From the NCBI RefSeq assembly GCF_002079055.1, contig NC_047493.1, forward strand, positions 434,001-498,000: DNA of 64,000 nt, given 5' to 3'. The position numbers and the translations under genes were made by a program. This document shows, in pieces, positions 1 to 8,116 of this stretch. Under the pieces are notes generated by a model. The model ran no database searches. It had not been told where the DNA came from and saw nothing but the letters and a program-made list of their open reading frames with translations. The DNA is from Saccharomyces paradoxus (taxonomy: Eukaryota; Ascomycota; Saccharomycetes; Saccharomycetales; Saccharomycetaceae). Within the stretch, counting starts at the first letter, position 1; each line of letters begins with the position of its first letter.

Positions 1-777
1 TAAGCAAACAGACTTACGCCACTCCGGAGTTTCTCACGGAGGCCGGCCGCTATAGGTTCCCTGAAAAGCTATTATAATGGCAACTACATTCATCAATGCT
101 CCCCAAAATCCTATCTACCAACACTACTAATATCGTAATTGCGCTTGTCTGCTGCTTAATTGTGGGGCCACAAGTTCTTATCACTTGCTACAATTCTGAA
201 TTGTATAGGATGCCAACACGAGTTTCGGGAAAAATAGAGCGCTTTTTGTACGCTATCAGTGGAAATGTTGCGAATTAGGCACAAGAAAGAGAAAGATAAA
301 TATCGTGGGGCCAACCCCAGATGTCAATCTTCCATACGTCAATTCTTAAAGAAGATTAAATAAAAAATAAAAAAAGAATCACCGGCGCGAGGGGAACGTG
401 TTGGTTGGTCAACCTTTAGTCTTGCTGAATTGACTACTTTCCAGTCTTACTGGTTGCGCTGCATTGTTGGCCTTTTACACACCCCACGCACCCACTTTCC
501 TTTAAAATCTTACTTAGGAAAAATAGATCACCCGCCTTATTTTCCGGTAAAAAAGAAGTCGATAACGTAGACTAGTGGCCGCTATGCTCAGCAATGATGA
601 GGAAGCCATGGTTTTAAAGTTGTACATGGAGAGCGATATATGTGCAGAAAAATATTTGAACAGCGTAAAATAAGATTAAACAACAATCAAAAAATAAGAA
701 ATGCGTTCGTTTTCTCTTTTTTCTCAATAATGACAGAATTGCTAGTTCTTGATCTGATGACTCAAATGGTTAAATAA
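1..777. other. Gene-free stretch, probably MIG1 upstream region
   Basis: I see no convincing gene here. In S. cerevisiae, MIG1 lies left of HOP2 and is read leftwards, so this is probably its promoter side (inference from synteny). The longest open frame, 60 codons from an ATG at 96, has a short hydrophobic stretch but no recognisable family. A CACC/CCCAC-rich patch lies near 478-500 and an AGGGG stress-type core near 390. Neither is strong enough to annotate as a site. Confidence 0.5.
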
Positions 778-1125
778 GGCTTATGGCACCATAAGTCCGC
801 AGGTCGCACTTGTCTGCCACAGGGAATTCATAAATCGCCAAATTCAAAGCCGTCTTCTTTAAGCCTTTGGAGAATGGTTTTTGCTGGTAACACAATCGAT
901 GACATTCATTGGTGTACTCCCTCTAAGGAAACCCACACGATAGAGACAAAACGATGTGGTCACGGCAAGTACTACTTCACCGTTGTGACAAATACCTTCT
1001 CGCCATGTGACAGCGAAAAAACTTTGAAATTCGTGCACGAAAATATTCAATTGTTTCTTGACCCTAAAACCGCACTACTGATCATGAGAAATGCATACAA
1101 ATTCCTTGGACTTGAGGGTCATTAA
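778..1125 (+). other. Orphan open frame (83 codons from ATG 874), possible gene relic
   Basis: The frame is open from 778 to the stop at 1125, with its first ATG at 874. The predicted 83-residue product has four cysteines and reads HWCTP, KRCGHGKYY and FSPCDSE in places. I recognise no family. A second orphan frame follows about 120 bp later in a different frame. Either the pair is the remains of a decayed gene or both are chance. S. cerevisiae has only a dubious ORF (YGL034C) in this interval, as far as I recall. Confidence 0.25.
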
Positions 1126-1247
1126 TCTTACCTGGAGTGAGAGAGAACTTCTGACTTGGCCCGTGCTGATAACCCGCCTTCCAATAAACGAGATAGCTCC
1201 GCAGTAGCATGAGATAAGAGCTTGTGATCTCGATTGAAATTCCTAAA

Positions 1248-1559
1248 ATGCGGTCACAGAATTCTTTTTCATGTCCACAGCATGGTGGAGTAGTTCATAC
1301 TATAAGAAAATTGCTAATGAAGAAGCGTGTCGAGAAGAGCAGCATAGATTGGGAAGCCGAAACCAAATCTAAATATCTAGGATCGGCAAGAGTAAATGTC
1401 GTACTGTTTCAAAGATACGGTATCGTGACAAATTCGATGGTTCGGCACAGTGTATTGTTCTCGCGTGATGATTGTTTGTTGTACGAATTTGACCTTTCTC
1501 CGCAGAGTCTGGATCACCTAACTTACAACGCCGGCCAATTGATACGACGGATTAATTAA
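1248..1559 (+). other. Orphan open frame (103 codons), possible gene relic
   Basis: The frame runs from ATG 1248 to the stop at 1559 and predicts 103 residues; a GTG lies eight codons upstream in frame. The product is mixed polar and hydrophobic, with a basic patch (LLMKKRVEKSS) and no signal peptide or membrane segment. The composition is protein-like, but I know no homologue. It sits 820 bp upstream of HOP2 on the same strand. Conservation of the frame in sister species would decide whether it is real. Confidence 0.25.
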
Positions 1560-2378
1560 CATCAGGAGACAGGAAAAGCACTAGATATACATAGCATAGA
1601 GCAAAGGTAAATTGCTTGGAAACGGATTGAATACAATCCAAGGCTTCACGTCGACTGGTAGTATTTTCGATCGTAGGTGTTAGTAAAATATTTCGATGCC
1701 TGCCACGGAATTTGAGTTTTTTTTAGGTACTAGTCATCAGACGCAATGCAGCAGGCTTTTTACGTAATTATAAAAGCCCAAAAATTGCGCGGATTAGGAG
1801 GGTCACACACGTATTTCAACACTCGTTACGTAGTGAACCAATTTATTGGAATATTAAGAGCTCTCTGCTTAAAAATAATCATTTTTATCACCTATCTTAT
1901 ATCTTTAATTTAACTATATTTTACACATTAAGCTGTTCATGTGAGCTGCGTTTACGGTGATTTTAGAAACCCGTTAATCATATCTAGCGAACTTGTAGTC
2001 TGACTACGCAGCAGCACTCTACAGCTGTAGGGCCGTCATACGGTCTAAGATGAGTGACTTGAAATCTACTGGTCGATTATCCGCGTGAACTTGAGTCTCG
2101 CATCCTTCATTAATTCTCACCACTAATGATTAACTCCCCCTTTCACATGTGGCTCAATATTACCCATGTTCTCAAAGAAATACGTTAAATCCTGGATCTT
2201 GCATTATTTATAGTTAATTTTTTGTAAATGTTCAAAGTTATGTCCTCAGCGGCTAAATCTTCCTGAATAATATTGCCCTTTTACGCGACAGAAAAAAAGA
2301 GAAGTGATTTTAAAAGCTGTCTCTAACACAGATTAGAGGTCGAACTAACGTAAACTGACCAGACTCTACTTGACGGAA
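1560..2378. other. Intergenic stretch upstream of HOP2
   Basis: No gene is seen. The stretch is AT-rich, with a small cluster of short palindromes at 1995-2030: a 6-bp inverted repeat GTAGTC/GACTAC and the palindrome CTACAGCTGTAG at 2019-2030. Closer to HOP2 it carries a URS1-like element, listed separately. Confidence 0.5.
2246..2255 (-). promoter_or_regulatory. URS1-like (Ume6) element of HOP2
   Basis: The plus strand reads TCAGCGGCTA, one base off the URS1 form TCGGCGGCTA. It ends 124 bp before the HOP2 ATG. Ume6 represses many early meiotic genes through URS1 and activates them with Ime1. HOP2 is meiosis-specific in S. cerevisiae, so the position fits. Confidence 0.6.
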
Positions 2379-3158
2379 ATGGCACCGAAAAAGAAATCAA
2401 ATGATAAAGCCCTTCAGGCAAAAGGTTCAGAAGGTAAAGTATTCCCTTACATGCTTATCACCCCACGCTATTACTAACAATTGCACCTAGGGTCTTTAAT
2501 CAGCTGAACAATTAATAGAAGACTATTTGGTATCACAATATAAACCATTTTCTGTAAATGATATAATTCAGAATCTGCATAACAAAGTGACCAAGACAAC
2601 TGCAACTAAAGCATTAGAAAATCTCGTTAACGAGAAACGCATAGTGTCTAAGACCTTTGGAAAGATCGTAATTTACTCTTGTAATGAACAAGAAACAGCG
2701 TTACCAAGTAATGTCGACTCTTCTCAGTTTGATTTTGAAACCGTACTGCAACTGAGAAATGATTTGATAGAACTGGAGAGGGATAAATCGATGGCTAAAG
2801 ATGCTCTTGACTCTGTAGCTAAGGAACCTGAAAATAAAGAACTCTTAACAATCATTGAAAATGAGGAAAACGAGTTGAAAGAAATAGAGTCAAAATTACA
2901 AAGTTTACAGGGCGATTGGAATCCTGCCAATGATGAAATTGTCAAACGGATAATGTCTGAAGATACGCTTTTACAAAAAGAGATCACGAAAAGATCAAAG
3001 ATTTGCAAAAGCCTAATTGCCACAATAAAGGACTCAGTGTGCCCAAAAAATATGGATGAGTTTTTGGTATGTACCTCGAAAAAGATTTCATTTTTTTTTC
3101 TTTTAAATATACTAACTAAAACTTTCTACAGGAGGAAATTGGATTTGAAGTCATTTGA
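2379..3158 (+). CDS. HOP2: Hop2, meiotic homologous-pairing protein (two introns)
   Basis: Exons are 2379-2433, 2504-3066 and 3132-3158, giving 214 residues (S. cerevisiae 218, from memory). Hop2 forms a heterodimer with Mnd1 that helps Dmc1 and Rad51 invade the homologous chromosome and prevents pairing between non-homologues in meiosis. The N-terminal third (about residues 20-80, around SVNDIIQNL and ATKALENL) is the winged-helix DNA-binding part. The middle is a heptad-rich coiled coil (ELERDKS, NELKEIESKLQSL) that pairs with Mnd1. The C-terminus is only nine codons on exon 3 (EEIGFEVI and stop). Splicing was placed by TACTAAC branch sites and by homology to the continuous protein (GSE-AEQLIEDYL). 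Identification is firm; the first-intron acceptor is discussed separately. Confidence 0.93.
2434..2503 (+). other. HOP2 intron 1
   Basis: The intron is 70 bp with a non-consensus donor GTAAAG, a perfect TACTAAC branch at 2472-2478 and acceptor CAG at 2501-2503. A nearer TAG at 2488-2490 lies 13 nt past the branch adenosine. Using it would put a stop codon (TGA, 2505-2507) five codons into the extended exon. Protein homology supports the distal CAG. Confidence 0.85.
3067..3131 (+). other. HOP2 intron 2
   Basis: The intron is 65 bp with canonical donor GTATGT, branch TACTAAC at 3110-3116 and acceptor CAG at 3129-3131. A T-rich tract lies before the branch. Its length is not a usable coding extension: retention keeps a frame open to 3222 but replaces the conserved C-terminus. 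Confidence 0.9.
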
Positions 3159-3320
3159 GGAGAACAAACGATCGGTTGGTTCATACCGGAGCGCTTGTTT
3201 TATTGCTAGTTGGCTATTATGATAGTCCATTCTTTTTTATTCTTTGCTATTATTATCAAATTAAATATAGGTATATATTCTTCTAGTTTATAAGTATAAT
3301 GAACGATGAAACGGACCGCC

Positions 3321-3584
3321 TCAAAAAACATATTGTGTGTTTATAGGGCTATCTTTCCTGGTTGTTGTAGAACTAAAATCACAATTGCTGACATACGTTA
3401 TCGATCTGTAATATTCGAACACTCCTTGCATTGCCTTTCCGTTGGCCAAAATAGTAGTCGTCGACACAGAATATGGCATCGATTCTAAAGTTGCTGAGGG
3501 GATTTGTTCGCATGAACTCATAAGCTCCTGTGCTAAAACTGTAACAAAGATAGAAAATAATGAAAAACAGCGAAGAACTTGCAT
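3321..3584 (-). CDS. AGA2: Aga2, adhesion subunit of a-agglutinin
   Basis: The 87-residue secreted protein is expressed by MATa cells. It binds alpha-agglutinin Sag1 on the partner through its C-terminal end and is disulfide-bonded to the wall-anchored Aga1. A signal peptide covers residues 1-18 and is cleaved before QEL. Two cysteines, C25 and C68, match the pair that links to Aga1. The C-terminal SPINTQYVF, known as the Sag1-binding end, is unchanged from S. cerevisiae as I recall it. Length equals the S. cerevisiae protein. Its upstream region on the right carries an a2-Mcm1 operator and pheromone response elements, which explains cell-type control. It is convergent with HOP2. Confidence 0.95.
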   Translation of the reverse strand: MQVLRCFSLFSIFVTVLAQELMSSCEQIPSATLESMPYSVSTTTILANGKAMQGVFEYYRSITYVSNCDFSSTTTRKDSPINTQYVF

Positions 3585-3782
3585 TTTATCTGCGAATGTA
3601 AGATATATGTGATAAATTTATGGCGTGAAAGTCACTGTCGAGAGCTGGAGCTAGATACCCATCTATAAGCGGGAAATGCCCGAACAACAAAAGTTAACAT
3701 GTCACCTCTTTCACAAGTATTTATATGTATATTTACAAGGGTAATCAATTACCCGATGAGCAATATAATAGATCTTATAGTA

Positions 3783-3789
3783 TGAAACA
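3783..3789 (+). promoter_or_regulatory. Pheromone response element (TGAAACA)
   Basis: A perfect Ste12 core TGAAACA lies about 200 bp upstream of the AGA2 ATG. Ste12 binding here would fit the pheromone induction known for AGA2. The motif is short and could arise by chance, but a second perfect copy lies at 3979. Confidence 0.6.
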
Positions 3790-3859
3790 AGCCCTTAATT
3801 AAGCTTCAGATGCGGGCAGATGTTTTCTTGTCAAACTAAGCATGTCAATTTTTGAACAG

Positions 3860-3890
3860 CGTGTAATTACCGTATTCGGAAATTACATAG
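3860..3890. promoter_or_regulatory. a2-Mcm1 operator of AGA2 (a-specific gene)
   Basis: Two alpha2 half sites flank a Mcm1 box in near mirror symmetry: TGTAATTACC on the left and GGAAATTACA on the right, with GTATTC between. This is the full layout of an a-specific operator. In alpha cells Mat-alpha2 with Mcm1, Ssn6 and Tup1 shuts the gene off; in a cells Mcm1 with Ste12 activates it. It lies 276-306 bp upstream of the AGA2 ATG. Confidence 0.92.
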
Positions 3891-3978
3891 TTTCAGTTAT
3901 TCCTTTGCAAAAACTCAGCAACCGGGCAAGGCGAAGTTTTACCATCAAACAACACCACAGAATTCATTACCGGCAGGT

Positions 3979-3985
3979 TGAAACA
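3979..3985 (+). promoter_or_regulatory. Pheromone response element (TGAAACA)
   Basis: A second perfect Ste12 core lies on the far side of the a2-Mcm1 operator from the one at 3783. A near match, TGAAACT on the minus strand, directly abuts the operator at 3889-3895. Together they suggest cooperative Mcm1-Ste12 binding. Confidence 0.6.
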
Positions 3986-4062
3986 AATTCTTCAAAAATA
4001 GTCATCTATTTTATCTAATATGCAAATATGATTCATTTAGAGGTTCCACTTAGAGCATCATA

Positions 4063-4098
4063 TTTGAGTACCTGTGCAGGCAAATACAGGTACTCAAA
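4063..4098. repeat. Perfect 13-bp inverted repeat with 10-nt loop
   Basis: The left arm TTTGAGTACCTGT (4063-4075) and right arm ACAGGTACTCAAA (4086-4098) are exact complements. The hairpin lies 133-168 bp past the RPL24A stop codon, so it may fall in that transcript's 3' end or just beyond, and it is also about 480 bp upstream of AGA2. Its role is unknown. Confidence 0.9.
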
Positions 4099-4230
4099 CG
4101 ATAGATTGATAGATGGATGGTAAATTATACCTCGCGAATGAATTATACAGAAAATAATACTAATTTGAAATATTTAAAAATGATCTAAAAGAAAAATATT
4201 CATTGTACATAATAAGTTCGAGCATAAATC

Positions 4231-4698
4231 TTAACGAGAAGTAGCAGCAACCTTTTGGAAAGCACCCTTAGCTTGTTGCTTGGAGAACTTGGAACTTTGA
4301 GTACCAGCGGACTTAGCCTTTTCAGCCTTTCTAGCGGCCTTTTCAGCCTTCTTCTTTTCTTTGTTGGCCTTCAATTTTTCTTCTCTGTTAGCCTTTCTAA
4401 CTTCTGGCTTCAAAGATCTTCTTTCCTTGATCAAGTCCAAGGAAGCACCAGTGATTGGTCTTTGGGCCTTAACGGTCTTTCTAGATCTCTTCTTGGCAAC
4501 TTCTTCGGTGATACCTTTCTTGTGATGCTTTCTGAACAAGACAGTCCAAGCGATTCTTCTTGGGTTCTTTCTTTGCTTGAACAAAGAAGCAGATTTAGAG
4601 TTTTGGAATCTGAAGATCTTGGAGTCACCACGGACAAACAAGGTACCTCTACCTGGGTAGATTTTAGCACCTGAAAAAGAATCGATTTCAACCTTCAT
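4231..4698 (-). CDS. RPL24A: Large-subunit ribosomal protein eL24
   Basis: The 155-residue basic protein is part of the 60S subunit and joins late in cytoplasmic maturation, when it replaces Rlp24. The N-terminal 60 residues carry the eL24 fold (KVEIDSFSGAKIYPG, FRGD-like loop, WTVLFRKHHKKG). The C-terminal third is a long basic helix rich in KANKEKKKAEKAARKAEK that reaches the small subunit as bridge eB13. There is no intron. Strongly biased codons, such as AGA and TTG, mark high expression. A paralogue, RPL24B, exists elsewhere in the genome. It is divergent from RPL30 across 1.1 kb. Confidence 0.96.
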   Translation of the reverse strand: MKVEIDSFSGAKIYPGRGTLFVRGDSKIFRFQNSKSASLFKQRKNPRRIAWTVLFRKHHKKGITEEVAKKRSRKTVKAQRPITGASLDLIKERRSLKPEVRKANREEKLKANKEKKKAEKAARKAEKAKSAGTQSSKFSKQQAKGAFQKVAATSR

Positions 4699-5837
4699 TT
4701 TATCACTATACTAATTCATGTTTTTCAAACATATTTGAAAAAGAATTTCATGTTAGTAAATCTATACTTTTTAAAGATATTCATCTTGTCAATATAAATA
4801 ATGGTATCCAGTATAATTCGGGAGTTCGCACAACTTTAGAAAGAGGAGAAAGCAAAAGTGTAAACATTTGTAAATTTTAAATTCTTTTTACTAGTTTCTT
4901 TGAATATCGACATCTAACCCGTAATTTTCGTGCTTCTCCATCGTATATACGTAATGAAGCACTTTCATTGGGGTTTTGCTCGATGGCTGACATATATTAT
5001 ATGTTACGCTAGGATAAACTTTAATCCTATCAAAAATTAATTCCGGTATATTGGTTTTCTGAAATGTCTCATATAATAGCACATTCTAACATAATGCTGC
5101 CCTCGGTTGCCATTAATTATAAATTACTCATCACGTAGGGACATACCTCTCAAGTTATTGTCTTGGTGTCTTGTTCAACTTGGCAATAGCAATAGCGCAA
5201 ACTGCGTAAACATAATAAAATACACACCATCCGTTGAAAATATCATGCAGGACATTGACAGTATCTTACTTCTGGATAGGACTCCAACCGCCTGTCTGTG
5301 TGCCCTCTCCTCCTTTCCTTGCCAGCCAGACAGCTCAGTCCGTCTACTTTCGTTTCGTTCCGCCTGGAGTAACTGAACTCCTGTCTAGCACCACAGTAAG
5401 GATCTCCTGTTCGTGGACGGGAATAAAAACTTCAAGTTAGACAAAACGAAAAAAAAATGGCATATTCCGGCTTAAGTATATGTGGTGATCGGATGTAACA
5501 TTACAAAATGTATGGATGGATAGGTGTTCCGCGGAAAATCCTCCTTTTTTTCGGCTAGGGCCGCCTTCCATATTTTTTTTTTCATTTTTTTTTTTGCCAT
5601 TAGAGACGGAATGGCAATACTCACGCTGGGCGATAGAGCGTAACCACGCTGGCGTAATCTTATCCTAATCATTCTTCCATCTATTTTAATAAACTACTTA
5701 ATGTCAAATTTTTAACTTCCGCTTGGGTATTCACTGCAGTTTATATTCATTTACTTTCTTTTTTTTTTAAAATATAACCAAACAGACCGGAGTGTTTAAG
5801 AACCTACAGCTTATTCAATTAATCAATATACGCAGAG
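4699..5837. other. Shared upstream region of RPL24A and RPL30
   Basis: This 1.1-kb stretch between two divergent ribosomal protein genes holds no gene that I can support; the 89-codon frame at 5107-5376 looks like chance. It contains a C/T-rich block at about 5280-5380 and T-rich tracts near 5547-5595 and 5759-5770. A Rap1-type site is seen only on the RPL30 side. Confidence 0.6.
5506..5520 (-). promoter_or_regulatory. Rap1 site of RPL30
   Basis: The minus strand reads TCCATCCATACATTT, matching 11 of 13 positions of the ACACCCATACATT consensus. A weaker candidate, ACATCCGATCA, lies just upstream near 5488-5499, giving the tandem layout usual in ribosomal protein promoters. It is about 320 bp before the RPL30 ATG. 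Confidence 0.65.
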
Positions 5838-5843
5838 ATGGTC
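5785..5843 (+). promoter_or_regulatory. RPL30 kink-turn, autoregulatory L30 site
   Basis: GACCGGAGTG at 5785 can fold against GCAGAGATGGTC ending at 5843. This forms the asymmetric purine-rich internal loop known from S. cerevisiae RPL30 leader RNA. Excess L30 protein binds it, blocks splicing by stalling U2 recruitment, and also blocks translation. The stem includes the start codon (5838-5840) and the 5' splice site, so one structure covers both signals. It looks fully preserved. Confidence 0.9.
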
Positions 5844-6393
5844 AGTATAACATGATTTAATAACTATTTCGCTTTCTTCTTTCATGGGATTAGCAAGAAA
5901 GGCTTAGAATTCAGATCTCAATAGTTGAAGCTTATTTTTGGTGTTGTATTTGAGAAATTTTTCTTTGACCATTATATGCCTTCATCAATGACTGTGAAAT
6001 GAAAGTGAAATATTTTCATAAATTTTAAACAATTTACTAACAATCAATACGTTTTTTATATCGTTTACATTTCAATAGGCCCCAGTTAAATCCCAAGAAT
6101 CTATCAACCAAAAGTTGGCTTTGGTTATCAAGTCTGGTAAGTACACCTTAGGTTACAAGTCCACTGTCAAGTCTTTGAGACAAGGTAAGTCTAAGTTGAT
6201 CATCATTGCTGCTAACACCCCAGTCTTGAGAAAGTCTGAATTAGAATATTATGCTATGTTGTCCAAGACCAAGGTCTACTACTTCCAAGGTGGTAACAAC
6301 GAATTGGGTACTGCTGTCGGTAAGTTATTCAGAGTCGGTGTTGTCTCTATTTTGGAAGCTGGTGACTCTGATATCTTGACCACCTTGGCTTGA
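5838..6393 (+). CDS. RPL30: Large-subunit ribosomal protein eL30 (one intron)
   Basis: Exon 1 is only the ATG (5838-5840); exon 2 is 6079-6393. The product has 105 residues, the same as S. cerevisiae. eL30 is a small RNA-binding protein of the L7Ae family and sits in the 60S subunit through a kink-turn. Family motifs are [22 protein letters not shown] and [24 protein letters not shown]. Codons are strongly biased for high expression. It regulates its own splicing through the leader structure. CGR1 follows on the same strand after 427 bp. Confidence 0.96.
5841..6078 (+). other. RPL30 intron
   Basis: The 238-bp intron starts directly after the ATG with the rare donor GTCAGT, which in S. cerevisiae is part of the L30-binding fold. 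The branch TACTAAC is at 6035-6041 and the acceptor TAG ends at 6078. I see no snoRNA boxes inside. Confidence 0.93.
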
Positions 6394-6683
6394 ATAAGGT
6401 AAGTTTAAACGATTTGTTTGAAAACAATTGTTTAATATGTATTTTTCTATAATATATATTTTTTAGACTATTCATTGACCTTATTTTGTTTACCTCATAC
6501 CCAGAAATGGGCTTCTTTCACTGGCATAGCGATTCTATGTTTGTATTGTACGAGCCACAAGGAATTTCTTGCTCTCTTGCTCGTGTGTGCATCTTTCTGC
6601 AAATCATCATTCTCATACTATTCGGTGTTTTCTTAAGTACCTGTGCGATGATTTTCCATCCGCCTCCTCCGGAACTGGAAAAA

Positions 6684-6693
6684 GCGATGAGAT
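6684..6693 (+). promoter_or_regulatory. PAC element of CGR1
   Basis: GCGATGAGAT is a perfect PAC (polymerase A and C) box, bound by Dot6 and Tod6. It lies about 130 bp upstream of the CGR1 ATG and is followed at once by an RRPE. Together they mark the ribosome-biogenesis regulon. Confidence 0.85.
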
Positions 6694-6702
6694 AAAATTT
6701 TC
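6694..6702 (+). promoter_or_regulatory. RRPE element of CGR1
   Basis: AAAATTTTC matches the rRNA-processing element core bound by Stb3. It abuts the PAC box, the usual close spacing in ribosome-biogenesis promoters. Confidence 0.75.
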
Positions 6703-6820
6703 AGGAATTCACTAGCAAATTGTATATGGTAGATAAAAGTCTATTTAACATTGAGCTAGCAAATCTAAAGAAATAGTGACCATATTCTTTGAAAAATAAA
6801 ATAAATAATAGCCAGGGAAA

Positions 6821-7183
6821 ATGGTGAATGAAGCAGGAGAAAATAAAAAAGCTGCAAAAGGTACTTCAGTTAGTGGGAAAGTATGGAAGGTGGAAAAGAC
6901 ACCATTGAGGGCCAAGAGCAGAGTTGTTAAGAACAAGAAGTTAACATCATGGGAATTAAAAAAACAAAAAAGACTCGAAGATAAACAGTTCAAAGAAAGA
7001 TTGAAGGCTCTAAAGGATGAGAAGGAAGAAGCTCGTCAAGCTAAGATAACCATGTTAAAGGAAAGAAGAGAGAAGAAGGAAGAGAATGAAAGATACGAAC
7101 GTTTGGCTGCTAAGATGCATGCTAAGAAGGTTGAGAGGATGAGGAGAAGAGAGAAAAGAAACAAGGCATTAAAAGAACGTTAA
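6821..7183 (+). CDS. CGR1: Cgr1, nucleolar rRNA-processing protein
   Basis: The 120-residue, highly charged protein is needed for pre-rRNA processing and 60S assembly in the nucleolus. The N-terminal 50 residues contain the conserved VSGKVWK and KSRVVKNKKLTSWELKKQK. From about residue 55 it is one long Lys/Glu/Arg-rich helix (KDEKEEARQAK, ERREKKEENERYERLAAKMHAKKVERM). Length matches S. cerevisiae. The PAC and RRPE boxes upstream fit its role. Confidence 0.95.
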   Translation: MVNEAGENKKAAKGTSVSGKVWKVEKTPLRAKSRVVKNKKLTSWELKKQKRLEDKQFKERLKALKDEKEEARQAKITMLKERREKKEENERYERLAAKMHAKKVERMRRREKRNKALKER

Positions 7184-7454
7184 GTTGAAATACTCTTTCA
7201 GAAAAATCATGTGATTAAACACGATGGTATAAAGCATTATAGAAGGCTCATGGATACGCGAACCAATAACCAACAATGGTTAATATCTTAGTAGCAATTG
7301 TATAGTAATTTTATTTAAAAAATATCACTCCACGGAAAATAAGGCGGCAGACTCATTATTAAGTTTGGGCAATAGGATAACTAGTGTATTCCTAAGCACC
7401 TATTATTCAAAAAAATTGACTGAGAAGAGAAAAATTAAAACTTTAAGTTTATAA

Positions 7455-7548
7455 TGCGAATTCTGTGGATCGAACACAGGACCTCCAGATAACTTTTGAC
7501 CGAAGTTTTTTCTTCAGTCTGGCGCTCTCCCAACTGAGCTAAATCCGC
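7455..7548 (-). tRNA. tRNA-Phe (GAA) with intron
   Basis: On the minus strand the gene begins GCGGATTTAGCTCAG (A box) and ends GAATTCGCA. The B box is GTTCGATCC and the anticodon GAA. The mature length is 73 nt without CCA, identical to yeast tRNA-Phe as I recall it. A 21-nt intron follows G37, just after the anticodon. S. cerevisiae copies have 18 or 19 nt (from memory), so this one is slightly longer. The gene corresponds to tF(GAA)G by position between CGR1 and SCW11. Confidence 0.96.
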
Positions 7549-7940
7549 TTATATTCTATAAAAATGTCATGGTTGAAACTGGATAACGTACTTTGATAGT
7601 AACAACTATGTCGCAGATGAATCCCTAGCGATTACTTAAAAGGGGAATCGCCAATTTACATCTGAAACGACCGAAGACACATTGTCTGAAACAGTACTAA
7701 ACCAACATATATGAATACTAGCACTCTAGGAAACTACAATCCAAGATGTGATATATATAGAAATAGAAGAAGAAGTTTAAGTTTTGATCTGAAGTTCCTT
7801 TAACGCCTGGATAAGCAAGTTCGCTACGTGACAATAAAATTCCCACTTTATCATGACATTGGGTTTACAAAATAAAACATAATCATTTGACCTGGAACTA
7901 ATCGGGGCGGTAGTAAAATTTTAATCTATTTTTCTATCCT
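7549..7940. other. Upstream flank of tRNA-Phe, no gene seen
   Basis: This AT-rich flank lies upstream of the tRNA gene, the zone where Ty1-Ty4 elements integrate. I see no confident LTR here, though old fragments may be beyond recognition by eye. Confidence 0.4.
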
Positions 7941-8116
7941 TGACTCAAATTGGGATATAGGGTGAATATTGAGATAATTGTTGGGATGCCATTGCTGACA
8001 AAGGTTGATAATTAGTGGCTAGGTTGTAGCATTAATCAAGAATAAAACAGGTCTTCTTATACTGTCAGAGAGAGGTAATACTAGTCAATAGATGATAGTT
8101 GATTCTTATTCCAACA
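7941..8116 (-). mobile_element. Solo delta-type LTR fragment (Ty1/Ty2 family)
   Basis: The minus strand begins TGTTGGAATAAGAATCAACT, the start of a delta LTR, and near its other end carries the delta motif ATCCCAACAATTATCTCAA. At about 176 bp it is roughly half a full delta (about 334 bp). It is a solo, broken copy and looks old; I see no target-site duplication. It lies about 390 bp upstream of tRNA-Phe, the usual Ty1-family target zone. The left boundary is approximate. Confidence 0.75.

Noticed and set aside
2488-2490. TAG as the HOP2 intron 1 acceptor
   Set aside because: It leads to a stop codon at 2505-2507; the distal CAG restores the known protein.
4255-4674. 139-codon frame opposite RPL24A
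   Set aside because: It is a shadow caused by strong codon bias in the ribosomal gene.
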